Origin: Prevotella communis
GTDB taxonomy: Bacteria; Bacteroidota; Bacteroidia; Bacteroidales; Bacteroidaceae
Direction: 5' to 3'
Assembly (NCBI RefSeq): GCF_022024175.1
Contig: NZ_CP091794.1
Location: 1,674,001-1,738,000, forward strand
Length of the DNA stretch: 64,000 nucleotides
How positions within the stretch are numbered: the first letter of the stretch is position 1; each line of letters begins with the position of its first letter. A program made the translations under genes and the position numbers. Shown here in pieces: positions 27,456-35,711 of this stretch. Below the pieces are notes generated by a model that saw only the letters and a list, made by a program, of their open reading frames with translations, was not told the origin of the DNA and ran no database searches.

Positions 27456-27472
27456 AAAAATAACGATCGCTA

Positions 27473-27988
27473 ATGGATTTCACTAAATTGCCATCAATCC
27501 TGACGCCCGATCTCGGACTCTTGTTCTGGATGCTCATCGCGTTCCTGGTGGTCTTCTTTGTGCTCGCAAAGTACGGCTTTCCCGCTATCATCAATATGGT
27601 AGACGAGCGTAAGCGGTATATCGACGAGAGTCTGCAGAAGGCACACGAGGCATCAGAGCGCCTTGAGAATATCAAGCAAGAAGGTGAAGCCATTCTTCAG
27701 GAAGCACGCGAAAAGCAGGCCCAGATGCTGAAGGAGGCTGCTGAGACACGCGATGCCATTGTAGAGAAAGCCCAGGAAAAGGCCCGTGAGGAGAGTGCCC
27801 GTTTGCTCAATGACGCCAAGGTTGAGATTGAGCAGCAGAAGCAGGCCGCTATAGCCGATATCCGCGAGCAAGTAGCTACATTAAGTGTAGAAATCGCCGA
27901 GAAGGTTCTGAAGCAGAACCTGAAGGACGATAAGTCGCAGATGGATCTCATCGACCGTATGCTGGATGATGTATCTTCTAATAAATAA
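27473..27988 (+). CDS. atpF: F0 ATP synthase subunit b
   Basis: 171 residues. One N-terminal membrane segment (about 12-32, LLFWMLIAFLVVFFVLAKYG), then a long charged helix to the end (right-handed coiled-coil stator stalk; LQKAHEASERLENIKQEGEAI). It links subunit a to delta/F1. 17 nt after atpE. Confidence 0.95.
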   Translation: MDFTKLPSILTPDLGLLFWMLIAFLVVFFVLAKYGFPAIINMVDERKRYIDESLQKAHEASERLENIKQEGEAILQEAREKQAQMLKEAAETRDAIVEKAQEKAREESARLLNDAKVEIEQQKQAAIADIREQVATLSVEIAEKVLKQNLKDDKSQMDLIDRMLDDVSSNK

Positions 27989-28002
27989 TAAGGTGTAAAC
28001 GT

Positions 28003-28542
28003 ATGGATATAGGAGTAATATCGGTTAGATATGCGCGTGCGCTCTTGAAGAGTGCCACCGATGCGAAGCAGGAAAGCGTGGTCTATCAGGAGATGATGCT
28101 CTTGGCAAAGAGTTTCATTGACGTGCCCGCCCTTCGCCACACGATAGACAACCCGATGCTCGCCAAGGAGAAGAAGCAGATGTTGCTCGAGACCGCCGTT
28201 GGTGGCAGTGAGTCGTCGGCTCTCTCTAAAGCTTTCATAGCCCTGGTGCTCAAGGAAGGTCGCGAGAACATGATTCAGTTCATGGCCAATTCTTACGTCA
28301 CGCTCTATCGTCAGCAGAAGAATATCATCCTTGGAAAACTGACCACCGCTACCCGTGTGTCGGCTGCCACCGAGCAGAAGATGCGCCAGATGGTGGAAGC
28401 TAAGACTCATGGCACAGTGGAGTTTGAGACGCAGGTTAATCCTGACATTATCGGAGGTTTCGTGCTTGAATACGACACCTTCCGCATGGATGCCAGTGTG
28501 AAGTCGCGCCTTAACGCCATTCTACAAACACTAAAGAAATAA
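28003..28542 (+). CDS. atpH: F1 ATP synthase subunit delta
   Basis: 179 residues of the OSCP/delta family: [18 protein letters not shown] start, and the C-terminal [29 protein letters not shown], where the IGG-x-V motif is typical. It joins the stator stalk to the alpha subunits at the top of F1. Confidence 0.95.
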   Translation: MDIGVISVRYARALLKSATDAKQESVVYQEMMLLAKSFIDVPALRHTIDNPMLAKEKKQMLLETAVGGSESSALSKAFIALVLKEGRENMIQFMANSYVTLYRQQKNIILGKLTTATRVSAATEQKMRQMVEAKTHGTVEFETQVNPDIIGGFVLEYDTFRMDASVKSRLNAILQTLKK

Positions 28543-28555
28543 AAGAAAGAAAACA

Positions 28556-30139
28556 ATGTCAGATAAAATTAAACCAAGCGAAGTCTCTCAGGTGCTGCTC
28601 GAACAGTTGAACGGCCTCTCAAACAGTGCCCAGTTCGACGAGGTGGGTACTGTGCTTCAGGTCTCTGACGGTGTGGCTCGTATCTATGGTCTGCGCAATG
28701 CCGAGGCCAACGAGCTGCTGGAGTTCGAGAACGGCACGATGGCCATCGTGATGAACCTCGAGGAAGACAACGTGGGTTGTGTGCTTCTGGGCGCCACGTC
28801 GGGCATCAAGGAGGGTATGGTCGTGAAGCGTACCAAGCGCATTGCCTCTATCCGCGTGAACGACAATATGCTGGGCCGCGTCATCAACCCACTGGGTCAG
28901 GCCATCGACGGCAAGGGCGAGATCGACCTGAAAGACTCGTTCGAGATGCCCCTGGACCGTAAGGCACCAGGCGTTATCTATCGTCAGCCCGTGAAGGAGC
29001 CCCTGCAGACAGGTTTGAAGGCCGTTGACTCGATGATTCCTATCGGTCGTGGCCAGCGTGAGTTGATTATTGGTGACCGTCAGACGGGTAAGACCGCCAT
29101 TGCCGTGGATACCATCATCAACCAGAAGAGCTTCTACGAGGCAGGCAAACCCGTATATTGTATCTATGTGGCTATCGGTCAGAAAGCCTCTACAGTGGCT
29201 GCCCTGGTGCAGACCCTGAAGGAGCACGGTGCCATGCCTTATACCATCATCGTGGCCGCTACAGCTGCCGATCCCGCTGCTATGCAGTACTACGCACCCT
29301 TCGCCGGTGCCGCTATCGGTGAGTATTTCCGCGACCGTGGTCTGCCCGCACTGGTGGTCTACGACGACCTGTCAAAGCAGGCCGTGGCCTATCGTGAGGT
29401 ATCGCTGATCCTGCGCCGTCCCTCTGGTCGTGAGGCCTATCCTGGCGACGTGTTCTACCTGCACTCCCGTTTGCTGGAGCGTGCAGCCAAGATGAACGAG
29501 CAGCAGGAGGTTGCCGAGCAGATGAACGACCTGCCCGAGTGTATGAAGGGCCATGTGAAGGGTGGTGGTTCGCTCACCGCTCTGCCTATCATTGAGACCC
29601 AGGCTGGCGACGTGTCGGCATATATCCCCACCAACGTGATTTCAATCACCGATGGTCAGATATTCCTGGAGTCCGACCTCTTCAATCAGGGCTTCCGTCC
29701 TGCCATCAACGTAGGTATCTCTGTATCCCGTGTGGGTGGTTCGGCACAGATCAAGTCTATGAAGAAAGTGGCTGGTACACTGAAGATTGACCAGGCTCAG
29801 TATCGCGAGCTCGAGGCCTTCTCTAAGTTCTCCAGCGATATGGATGCCGTGACGGCGATGACCCTCGACCGTGGTCGTAAGAACAATCAGTTGCTCATTC
29901 AGCCTCAGTACAGTCCTATGCCCGTAGGCGAGCAGGTGGCCATCCTTTATTGCGGTGTGCACGGCCTGATGCGCCAGGTGCCCATCGACAAGGTACGCCA
30001 GTGTCAGGACCAGTTCCTCGACAAACTGCGTTCTGCTCATCCCGAGGTTATCGAGACGCTGGCCAGCGGCAAGATTGACAACGAGACAACCGACACCATC
30101 GAGGCTGTGATGGCTGATATCGCAGGAACCTTTAAATAA
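28556..30139 (+). CDS. atpA: F1 ATP synthase subunit alpha
   Basis: 527 residues, the non-catalytic nucleotide-binding subunit. Walker [12 protein letters not shown] (about 172-182), then [47 protein letters not shown] with the family signature. The Arg finger is within [15 protein letters not shown]. It lies 13 nt after atpH. Confidence 0.98.
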   Translation: MSDKIKPSEVSQVLLEQLNGLSNSAQFDEVGTVLQVSDGVARIYGLRNAEANELLEFENGTMAIVMNLEEDNVGCVLLGATSGIKEGMVVKRTKRIASIRVNDNMLGRVINPLGQAIDGKGEIDLKDSFEMPLDRKAPGVIYRQPVKEPLQTGLKAVDSMIPIGRGQRELIIGDRQTGKTAIAVDTIINQKSFYEAGKPVYCIYVAIGQKASTVAALVQTLKEHGAMPYTIIVAATAADPAAMQYYAPFAGAAIGEYFRDRGLPALVVYDDLSKQAVAYREVSLILRRPSGREAYPGDVFYLHSRLLERAAKMNEQQEVAEQMNDLPECMKGHVKGGGSLTALPIIETQAGDVSAYIPTNVISITDGQIFLESDLFNQGFRPAINVGISVSRVGGSAQIKSMKKVAGTLKIDQAQYRELEAFSKFSSDMDAVTAMTLDRGRKNNQLLIQPQYSPMPVGEQVAILYCGVHGLMRQVPIDKVRQCQDQFLDKLRSAHPEVIETLASGKIDNETTDTIEAVMADIAGTFK

Positions 30140-30144
30140 GGTAA

Positions 30145-30180
30145 GAGTGAATAGTGATAAGTGAATAATTTGCTACCGCT
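30145..30180 (+). repeat. GTGAA-repeat/AATTTGCTACC spacer element, copy 1
   Basis: A run of GTGAATA/GTGATAA/GTGAATAA units followed by TTTGCTACCGCT, directly abutting the atpG ATG at 30181. Copies 2 and 3 lie at 33229-33260 and 49243-49280. Confidence 0.7.
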
Positions 30181-31149
30181 ATGCCAAGTTTAAAAGAAAT
30201 CAAAGGACGAATCTCCTCTGTCAACTCAACACGCAAGATTACCAGTGCGATGAAGATGGTTGCTTCATCGAAGCTGCATCATGCGCAGGTAGCTATCCAG
30301 AATATGCTGCCCTACGAGACGATGCTGGAGCATATCCTGAAGTCGTTCCTGGCAGCCGAGGCAGGTGCTCAGACCATCTATGACCAGGAGCGCCCCGTGA
30401 AGCGTGTGGCGCTTGTGGTCTTCAGCAGCAACTCGTCGCTGTGCGGTGCTTTCAATGGCAATATCATCAAGGTGATGATGAAGGCTGTGAATGCACTCTC
30501 AGAAGAACTGGGCAAGGAGAATGTGGAGGTTTACCCCATTGGCCGTAAGGTGGCCGAGAAGGCCCGCAAGCTGGGTTACAACGTGAAGTGCGACCTGGCC
30601 GACCTTGTAGACCATCCCAACGTGAAGCAGTGTATCGACCTGGCCATGGAGCTGGGCGATCGCTTTGCCAAGGGCGAGATCGACAAGGTAGAGCTGATCT
30701 ATCACCACTTCAAGAGTGCCGGTTCGCAGATTCTGACGCATAAGACGTTTCTGCCCATCGACCTGGAGTCTGAACTGAATGCCGACCACGAGCGCGACCT
30801 GACGTCGAACGTGGTGACCAAGCAGGCGCAGGACTATCTGAAGAAGAAGGGTCGCAAGAAGGAGGTGAAGGAGAACGAGGTGGCACCGCTGAATGATAAC
30901 TTCATCGTGGAGCCCGATATGCACACCGTGCTGTCGCAGCTCATCCCCAAGATGGGTCATCTGATGCTCTATACCGCCTTGCTCGACAACGTTGCCTCTG
31001 AGCATGCCGCCCGTATGGTGGCCATGCAGACGGCTACGGATAATGCCGACGAACTGCTACGCCAGTTGAACCTGCAGTACAACAAGAGTCGTCAGCAGGC
31101 TATCACCAGCGAGTTGCTCGATATAGTAGGAGGTTCCGTGAACAACTAA
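30181..31149 (+). CDS. atpG: F1 ATP synthase subunit gamma
   Basis: 322 residues, the central rotor shaft. N-terminal MPSLKEIKGRISSVNSTRKITSAMKMVASSKL and C-terminal AARMVAMQTATDNADELLRQLNLQYNKSRQQAITSELLDIVGG are the conserved coiled-coil ends. A charged insert at about residues 210-235 (YLKKKGRKKEVKENEVAPL) lengthens it relative to the usual 290. It is the last gene of the operon. No clear terminator is seen in the 46-nt gap to the convergent prmA. Confidence 0.96.
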   Translation: MPSLKEIKGRISSVNSTRKITSAMKMVASSKLHHAQVAIQNMLPYETMLEHILKSFLAAEAGAQTIYDQERPVKRVALVVFSSNSSLCGAFNGNIIKVMMKAVNALSEELGKENVEVYPIGRKVAEKARKLGYNVKCDLADLVDHPNVKQCIDLAMELGDRFAKGEIDKVELIYHHFKSAGSQILTHKTFLPIDLESELNADHERDLTSNVVTKQAQDYLKKKGRKKEVKENEVAPLNDNFIVEPDMHTVLSQLIPKMGHLMLYTALLDNVASEHAARMVAMQTATDNADELLRQLNLQYNKSRQQAITSELLDIVGGSVNN

Positions 31150-31195
31150 GAATAAATGCCCCCTGTAACTGTCATCGCTGTAAGCGTCAGCAGTT

Positions 31196-32083
31196 TCAGC
31201 GCATAAACATCAAGCAAGCCCAGTCGCCATCGTGCTGCTGGGTTTGTTTTTTCAGTCCCAGTGAGGCCGCTTTCTCTTCCAGCATGGGGATATCCTGCTC
31301 GTAGAATCCGCTGAGCAGAAGGATAGAGTGGGGTGCCATCTTCCCTACGAAGGCTTCCATATCGTTCAGCAGGATATTACGGTTGATATTGGCCAGGACG
31401 ACGTCAAACTTTCCACTTACCTCTTTTAATATAGAGGCATCGCCAAGGAGCGACGTAAACTGACCATCCACCATGTTGATCACCGCATTATGACGCGCAT
31501 TGTCGGCACTCCATTCATCGATGTCGTAGCCCACAGCCTCGCGTGCACCCAGTTTCAAGGCCGCGATACCCAGGATGCCCGTACCCGTGCCGCAATCCAG
31601 CACGCGCTTGTCCGTTAGGTCCAGCCCCATCAGCTGACCTACCATCATACGGGTGGTCTCGTGAGTACCTGTGCCGAAAGCCAGGTGGGCGTCAATCTCG
31701 ATGGAGATTTGAGGTTTGAGGTTTGAGGTTTGAGGTTTAAGGTTTGAGATTTGAGGCAGATGGCGTCCGTCGTGAATCACGAGGGTGTCGTTGACCACTA
31801 TCGGCTCAAAGCCCTGCTGCTCCCATTGTTCGTTCCAGTCCTTGTCCTCGGCCTCGCTCACCGTATACGCGACGGTGCACGAGGGTAGGGGGAAGTCGGC
31901 TATCAGTGCCCTCAGCAACGCCTCGTCAAACAGTCCCTGCTGCACGTAGCCCTTGACGCCTTCGTCCGTATCCTCAAACGTCTCGAAACCTGCCTCTCCA
32001 GCCAGTGCCGAGAGGATATCGCGTGCGTCCTGCATCAGTTCGGCAGGCGCCTCAATGGTGAAATTCACTTCGTAGTACTTCAT
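31196..32083 (-). CDS. prmA: Ribosomal protein L11 methyltransferase, with in-frame 7-nt-repeat insertion
   Basis: 295 residues. SAM-dependent methyltransferase that trimethylates ribosomal protein L11. N-terminal substrate domain (1-115), then AHLAFGTGTHETTRMM, SAM motif I LDCGTGTGILGIAALKLGA, and NINRNILLNDM with the catalytic Asn-type motif. Just before the methyltransferase domain the protein contains the repeated peptide SNLKPQT/SNLKPQI, encoded by seven tandem 7-nt units on the DNA (31704-31752). A TAATTTTG -7 box lies at the complement of 32104-32111. Confidence 0.93.
   Translation of the reverse strand: MKYYEVNFTIEAPAELMQDARDILSALAGEAGFETFEDTDEGVKGYVQQGLFDEALLRALIADFPLPSCTVAYTVSEAEDKDWNEQWEQQGFEPIVVNDTLVIHDGRHLPQISNLKPQTSNLKPQISIEIDAHLAFGTGTHETTRMMVGQLMGLDLTDKRVLDCGTGTGILGIAALKLGAREAVGYDIDEWSADNARHNAVINMVDGQFTSLLGDASILKEVSGKFDVVLANINRNILLNDMEAFVGKMAPHSILLLSGFYEQDIPMLEEKAASLGLKKQTQQHDGDWACLMFMR
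31704..31756. repeat. Tandem 7-nt repeat inside prmA
   Basis: Seven full units on the plus strand: GAGATTT, four copies of GAGGTTT, AAGGTTT, GAGATTT, then partial GAGG. Three units equal seven codons, so the encoded peptide repeats with a 7-residue period. Confidence 0.9.
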
Positions 32084-32153
32084 AGCCTTGTTAAATTTAC
32101 CTGCAAAATTAATAAAAATAGGGAAAATCCTATCACGTTTTAGGGTTTTTCCC

Positions 32154-32184
32154 TATCTTTGCATGAAAATAAGATGTATTTTTG
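32154..32184 (+). promoter_or_regulatory. Two candidate -7 boxes before the Tyr/Trp-rich gene
   Basis: TATCTTTG (32154-32161) and TATTTTTG (32177-32184), 55 and 32 nt before the ATG. A 10-bp inverted repeat, ATAGGGAAAA/TTTTCCCTAT (32118-32127 and 32147-32156), overlaps the first box and lies between it and the prmA promoter. Confidence 0.5.
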
Positions 32185-32216
32185 CATCGTGAAAGAATAA
32201 CTAAACGATTAGAGAT

Positions 32217-33224
32217 ATGAAAAATTGGTTCTATTTATCAATGGCTTTCGCTCTGCTGCCACTCTCAATGATGGCACAGGACGACGATATGTATTTCGGC
32301 TCCGCCAAGAAGCAGAAGAGTACTTATCGCAACGCTTCCAGCTGGGAGCCTGTCAGCCCTGCACCTGTCTACCATACCGGTTCCAAGCGCGGTGTCGACG
32401 AGTATAACCGACGCGGAGGCAATTACGATGTGCAGCCTCAGGATAGCGACATCATCGATTTCTCAGCCGTTGAGGGCGTCTATCCCGACTCTACAGCCGA
32501 CTACAGCCTGACCAAGAAGATGGCACGCTGGGAGGGTTACACACCCAAGCAGGCCTACTGGGAGGGCTACTATGACGGCACGCACGACACGTGGTACTGG
32601 CATTCGCCCTGGTACTATACCTCTTTCTATCCCTGGTACGACTCCTGGTACTATCCCTATGGCTGGCACTACAGCTGGTACTACGATCCCTGGTACTACG
32701 ACTACTACAGTTGGCATTGGGGCTATTATCCTTACCATTATTATTCTTACTATGACGGTCCTTACATCGGCTATTACCACGGTGGCTCCCGCTACTATGG
32801 AACAGGCAATACCGGCACGCTGAGTCGCAACGGCAACTATAGTCGCTCTACCACCGGCGGACGCGTGGCCAACTATACCAGCAGTGCCCGTTTCGACGGT
32901 GCCCGCAACCGAGCCTATAACAGTGGTAGCGGACGCAGCACGGTGTCAGGCAATACCAGCCGTTCTACGACGCGCTCTACGACACGTGCCGTCGAACGTT
33001 CAACCAATCGCACCGCTACTCGTGCTACGTCGGGCAGCTACAGCAGCTCCAGCAATTACGATGCAGGCCGTGCAGCTACCTTCCAGAGTGGCAACGGCGG
33101 CAGTTTCTCAAGCAGCAGTAGTAGTAGCTTCGGCGGCAATCGCTCCAGCGGTGGCTTCAGCAGCGGTGGTGGCACACGCTCTGTAGGCGGCGGTGGAGGC
33201 CGTAGCGGAGGAGGAAGAAGGTAA
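32217..33224 (+). CDS. Secreted Tyr/Trp-rich and Ser/Gly/Arg-rich low-complexity protein
   Basis: 335 residues. Signal peptide MKNWFYLSMAFALLPLSMMA|QDDD. Residues 22-100 are ordinary. Residues about 105-200 are extremely aromatic (many WYY, YYSWY and PWYY runs with Asp, Gly, His). Residues 200-335 are Ser/Thr/Gly/Arg-rich with repeated SRSTTRSTTR, ending in poly-Gly/Arg. No catalytic domain is recognised. The composition suggests a surface or matrix structural protein, but this is inference. A GTGAA-repeat spacer separates it from an outer-membrane transporter gene with which it is probably co-transcribed. Confidence 0.8.
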   Translation: MKNWFYLSMAFALLPLSMMAQDDDMYFGSAKKQKSTYRNASSWEPVSPAPVYHTGSKRGVDEYNRRGGNYDVQPQDSDIIDFSAVEGVYPDSTADYSLTKKMARWEGYTPKQAYWEGYYDGTHDTWYWHSPWYYTSFYPWYDSWYYPYGWHYSWYYDPWYYDYYSWHWGYYPYHYYSYYDGPYIGYYHGGSRYYGTGNTGTLSRNGNYSRSTTGGRVANYTSSARFDGARNRAYNSGSGRSTVSGNTSRSTTRSTTRAVERSTNRTATRATSGSYSSSSNYDAGRAATFQSGNGGSFSSSSSSSFGGNRSSGGFSSGGGTRSVGGGGGRSGGGRR

Positions 33225-33228
33225 AAAG

Positions 33229-33260
33229 GTAGAGTGAAAAGTGAAAAATTTGCTACCGCT
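33229..33260 (+). repeat. GTGAA-repeat/AATTTGCTACC spacer element, copy 2
   Basis: GTAGAGTGAAAAGTGAAAAATTTGCTACCGCT, split here as GTAGAGTGAAAAGTGAA and AAATTTGCTACCGCT. It starts 5 nt after the previous stop codon and ends 32 nt before the next ATG. Confidence 0.7.
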
Positions 33261-33292
33261 ATAATATTAATCAGTCATCATAATCAGAAAAT

Positions 33293-34963
33293 ATGAAAAA
33301 GATTGTTTCCCTCGCAGTCTTTACGCTAGCCATGTTGCCAGCGGCTGCACAAGATACGTACGAGAATGCCCGTTTGCTGGGCGCTGATCTCAACGGCACA
33401 GCCCGCTATGTGGGTATGGGTGGTGCGCTCGATGCCCTGGGCGCTGATATCTCTACCATCGGCACCAATCCTGCTGCCATCGGTGTGTTCCGTCATAGCA
33501 CCGCCAGTGTCTCCATGGGCATTGTGTCTCAGGAAGATACGAAGCGGTTCGACCAGGTGGGCAAGACCAATTTCAGTTTTGATCAGGCTGGTTTCGTATA
33601 TTCTACGCAGACCGACCGCAACTCGTTCCTGAACTTCGCGTTCAACTATCACAAGAGTCGTAACTTCGACCAGATTCTCTCGGCTGCCAACTCGCTCAAC
33701 CATGCCTCTCTTGGCAAACTGGCCTATGGCAAAAGCTGTCAGTTGGACGAGCGTCAGGGCGGCTACTATCTGGAAGAGAATACGAATGGGGTAGCGGAGG
33801 GCTGGTACGACCGCTCGAGCAACAACCGCGCCTACACCTATACGCAGTGGGACCATGTCTATACCAACGGCGTGAACTGGGATCAGGACAATTTTGACCC
33901 CAGCGAGCCCTACAAGAACGTGTTCCTCGAGGCCGAGGGCTATGAGTTCGACCGTGCGCATAGTGGTTATATAGCCAACTTTGATTTCAATCTCTCGGGC
34001 AACATCAATAATAAGTTGTTCCTGGGTGTCACACTGGGCGTCAAACAGGTTGACTATAAGGGCTATAGCGAGTATCTGGAGCGCGTCGTAGATGGTAGCG
34101 ACCGCTATATCGGCAACACCGTTTTGGCCGACGAGCGTAAGATTACAGGTACGGGTGTTGACCTCGCTTTTGGTGCCATCTACCGTCCAATCGATGAGTC
34201 GCCATTCCGCGTAGGACTCACCATCACCACGCCAACATGGTACAACCTGAAGTCACGCAATGCCACGGTGCTTTTCAACGCCACCGACTATAATAAACTG
34301 AATCCAGGCCTTCGCAACTGGGGCTATGATGAGTTCTCAAGCGGTGAGACCTATGAGTTCAGATACTACACGCCGTGGAAGTTTGGCTTGAGTGCCGGCC
34401 ATACCTTTGGCAACTACCTGGCACTGGGTGCCGGATGGGAATATGCCGACTATGGTTGCGCTGACAACCGCATCAACGACGGAACCTACGACGAATACGG
34501 CAATCCTGATTCCTATAGCGACGACGTGATGAACCGCCACACGGAGAATACATTAAGGGGCGTTTCTACACTTAAAGCTGGTCTGGAATTCAAGCCCGAT
34601 CCAAGTGTTGCCGTACGCTTTGGCTACAACTACGTGTCGCCCATGTATCAGGAGAATGGGGTACGAGACACCCGTCTGGGCAGCATCGGCAACTGGTATT
34701 CCAGCACGGCCGACTATACCAACTGGAAATCTACCAACCGCATCACCTGCGGACTGGGTTTCAAGCACGAGGGCTGGAATTTTGACCTGGCATATCAGTA
34801 CAGCGCCACAAAGGGACAATTTTTCCCGTTCCAGAGCATGAACTTCACAGATATCGTGCCAAACGACGACGGCTCTTACAATTATGAGATAAACGCCAGC
34901 ACACCAAGCGACGTCAAGTTCAATCGTCATCAGCTGCTGTTCACCGTGGGCTATACGTTCTGA
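33293..34963 (+). CDS. OmpP1/FadL-family outer membrane protein
   Basis: 556 residues. Signal peptide MKKIVSLAVFTLAMLPAAA|QDTY. The start of the mature protein, ARLLGADLNGTARYVGMGGALDALGADISTIGTNPAAIGVFR, is the conserved plug/hatch region of FadL/TodX/OmpP1-type transporters for hydrophobic compounds. Alternating amphipathic strands of a beta barrel follow, ending HQLLFTVGYTF with a terminal Phe, as in barrel proteins. Bacteroidota members are sometimes named hemin receptor without proof. A strong terminator follows. Confidence 0.85.
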   Translation: MKKIVSLAVFTLAMLPAAAQDTYENARLLGADLNGTARYVGMGGALDALGADISTIGTNPAAIGVFRHSTASVSMGIVSQEDTKRFDQVGKTNFSFDQAGFVYSTQTDRNSFLNFAFNYHKSRNFDQILSAANSLNHASLGKLAYGKSCQLDERQGGYYLEENTNGVAEGWYDRSSNNRAYTYTQWDHVYTNGVNWDQDNFDPSEPYKNVFLEAEGYEFDRAHSGYIANFDFNLSGNINNKLFLGVTLGVKQVDYKGYSEYLERVVDGSDRYIGNTVLADERKITGTGVDLAFGAIYRPIDESPFRVGLTITTPTWYNLKSRNATVLFNATDYNKLNPGLRNWGYDEFSSGETYEFRYYTPWKFGLSAGHTFGNYLALGAGWEYADYGCADNRINDGTYDEYGNPDSYSDDVMNRHTENTLRGVSTLKAGLEFKPDPSVAVRFGYNYVSPMYQENGVRDTRLGSIGNWYSSTADYTNWKSTNRITCGLGFKHEGWNFDLAYQYSATKGQFFPFQSMNFTDIVPNDDGSYNYEINASTPSDVKFNRHQLLFTVGYTF

Positions 34964-34982
34964 ATCTTAAGGAAAAATAAAC

Positions 34983-35017
34983 AAACGGCGTATCTTTCAC
35001 TGAGAGATACGCCGTTT
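34983..35017 (+). terminator. Intrinsic terminator after the OmpP1/FadL gene
   Basis: AAACGGCGTATCT (34983-34995) pairs with AGATACGCCGTTT (35005-35017), 13 bp, followed by TGTTTAATT. Confidence 0.85.
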
Positions 35018-35221
35018 TGTTTAATTATAAAGTTTACGCCATTTTTTGCTTAAAGAGGATAGACTATATTATCCTCTCAAAATATCTATTTATCATAATG
35101 CCGATTCTCGTTAGGAATAGGCAAAGAAAAATAGAAAGGTTCTTTTCATCATTCTCGAGCCATTTTCCAGCCGCGGTACATTTCGCTCATTGCTAGTTTA
35201 CAATGCGTAGTGCAGAAAAAC

Positions 35222-35432
35222 TTACTCACTTACAACTTACTCACTTCGGACATTTAGGTTTTCCTAAATCGGATTGGATATGGAAAAGGAATAAATGGAT
35301 AAATTAAGAAGTAATATACTAAAATATATCTTATATTATAATATTAATATATTAATATTATAATATAAAAATTCTGTTTAGAGATAATCTCAGAATACAG
35401 ATGTCCGAAGTGAGTAAGTTGTAAGTGAGTAA
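35222..35432. repeat. Inverted-repeat element with 32-bp perfect arms
   Basis: Left arm 35222-35253 (begins TTACTCACTTACAACTTA, ends CGGACAT) and right arm 35401-35432 (begins ATGTCCGAAGTGAGTAAG) are exact reverse complements, separated by 147 nt. Each arm contains a 10-nt direct repeat (AAGTGAGTAA on the right arm, 15-nt period). Next to the left arm is a hairpin ATTTAGG-TTTT-CCTAAAT (35252-35269). The centre is almost pure A/T. It resembles a MITE or a REPIN-like doublet. Discounting the insertion sequence, it lies about 320 bp upstream of the REP-type transposase gene. Confidence 0.75.
35331..35368. repeat. 38-bp perfect AT palindrome
   Basis: Begins TTATATTATAATATTAATA and continues with its own reverse complement; all 38 positions are self-complementary. 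It lies inside the inverted-repeat element but is off-centre. Confidence 0.85.
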
Positions 35433-35498
35433 CCTGACATGATCTAAGATTTGAAATTATCATACCTTTTGCGTCAAGATGTAAAACAGATAAAGCAT

Positions 35499-35627
35499 AT
35501 GGAATTTGCGACATGGCTAAAGAGAAAATTTTTCATAGTGCACAAGGAAGTTCTGTATAGCTTAGAAGTAAAAACAAGGATTAAGGAAAAGGTTTTAAGA
35601 AATAGGAATATTATTTACAACCTTTAA
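35499..35627 (+). CDS. Possible 42-residue basic small protein (weak)
   Basis: ATG at 35499 to TAA at 35627, starting MEFATWLKRKFFIVHKEV and rich in Lys/Arg. A -7-like TACCTTTT at 35463-35470 precedes it. No similarity is recognised, and AT-rich DNA yields such frames by chance. It is listed only because nothing else fills the region. Confidence 0.2.
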   Translation: MEFATWLKRKFFIVHKEVLYSLEVKTRIKEKVLRNRNIIYNL

Positions 35628-35711
35628 AATATTTAACAATTTTACTACTCTCTACCCTATCAACTTTTTCCTTAGCATCTTATACAGGTTTAAATACAAA
35701 ATATTACATTA

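Larger units (their letters stand above)
35018..35711. other. AT-rich intergenic region up to the insertion sequence
   Basis: About 690 nt with no convincing gene. It holds a small hairpin AGAGGATA/TATCCTCT (35054-35077), the 32-bp inverted repeat pair (35222-35432) and a 38-bp palindrome (35331-35368). The only ORF worth naming is a basic 42-codon frame at 35499-35627 preceded by TACCTTTT (35463-35470). Base composition is clearly lower in GC than flanking core genes, suggesting acquired DNA. Confidence 0.7.

Noticed and set aside
31704..31756. The prmA heptamers as a CRISPR array
   Set aside because: Units are 7 nt and contiguous with no spacers; they are a simple tandem repeat.
32217..33224. 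Tyr/Trp-rich frame as non-coding repeat DNA
   Set aside because: It has a good signal peptide, promoter boxes, an ordinary N-terminal third and codon use consistent with neighbours.
35222..35432. The 32-bp inverted repeats as ends of the adjacent IS4-family element
   Set aside because: That element has its own 18-bp ends and an 8-bp target duplication starting at 35704; the two repeats are unrelated in sequence.
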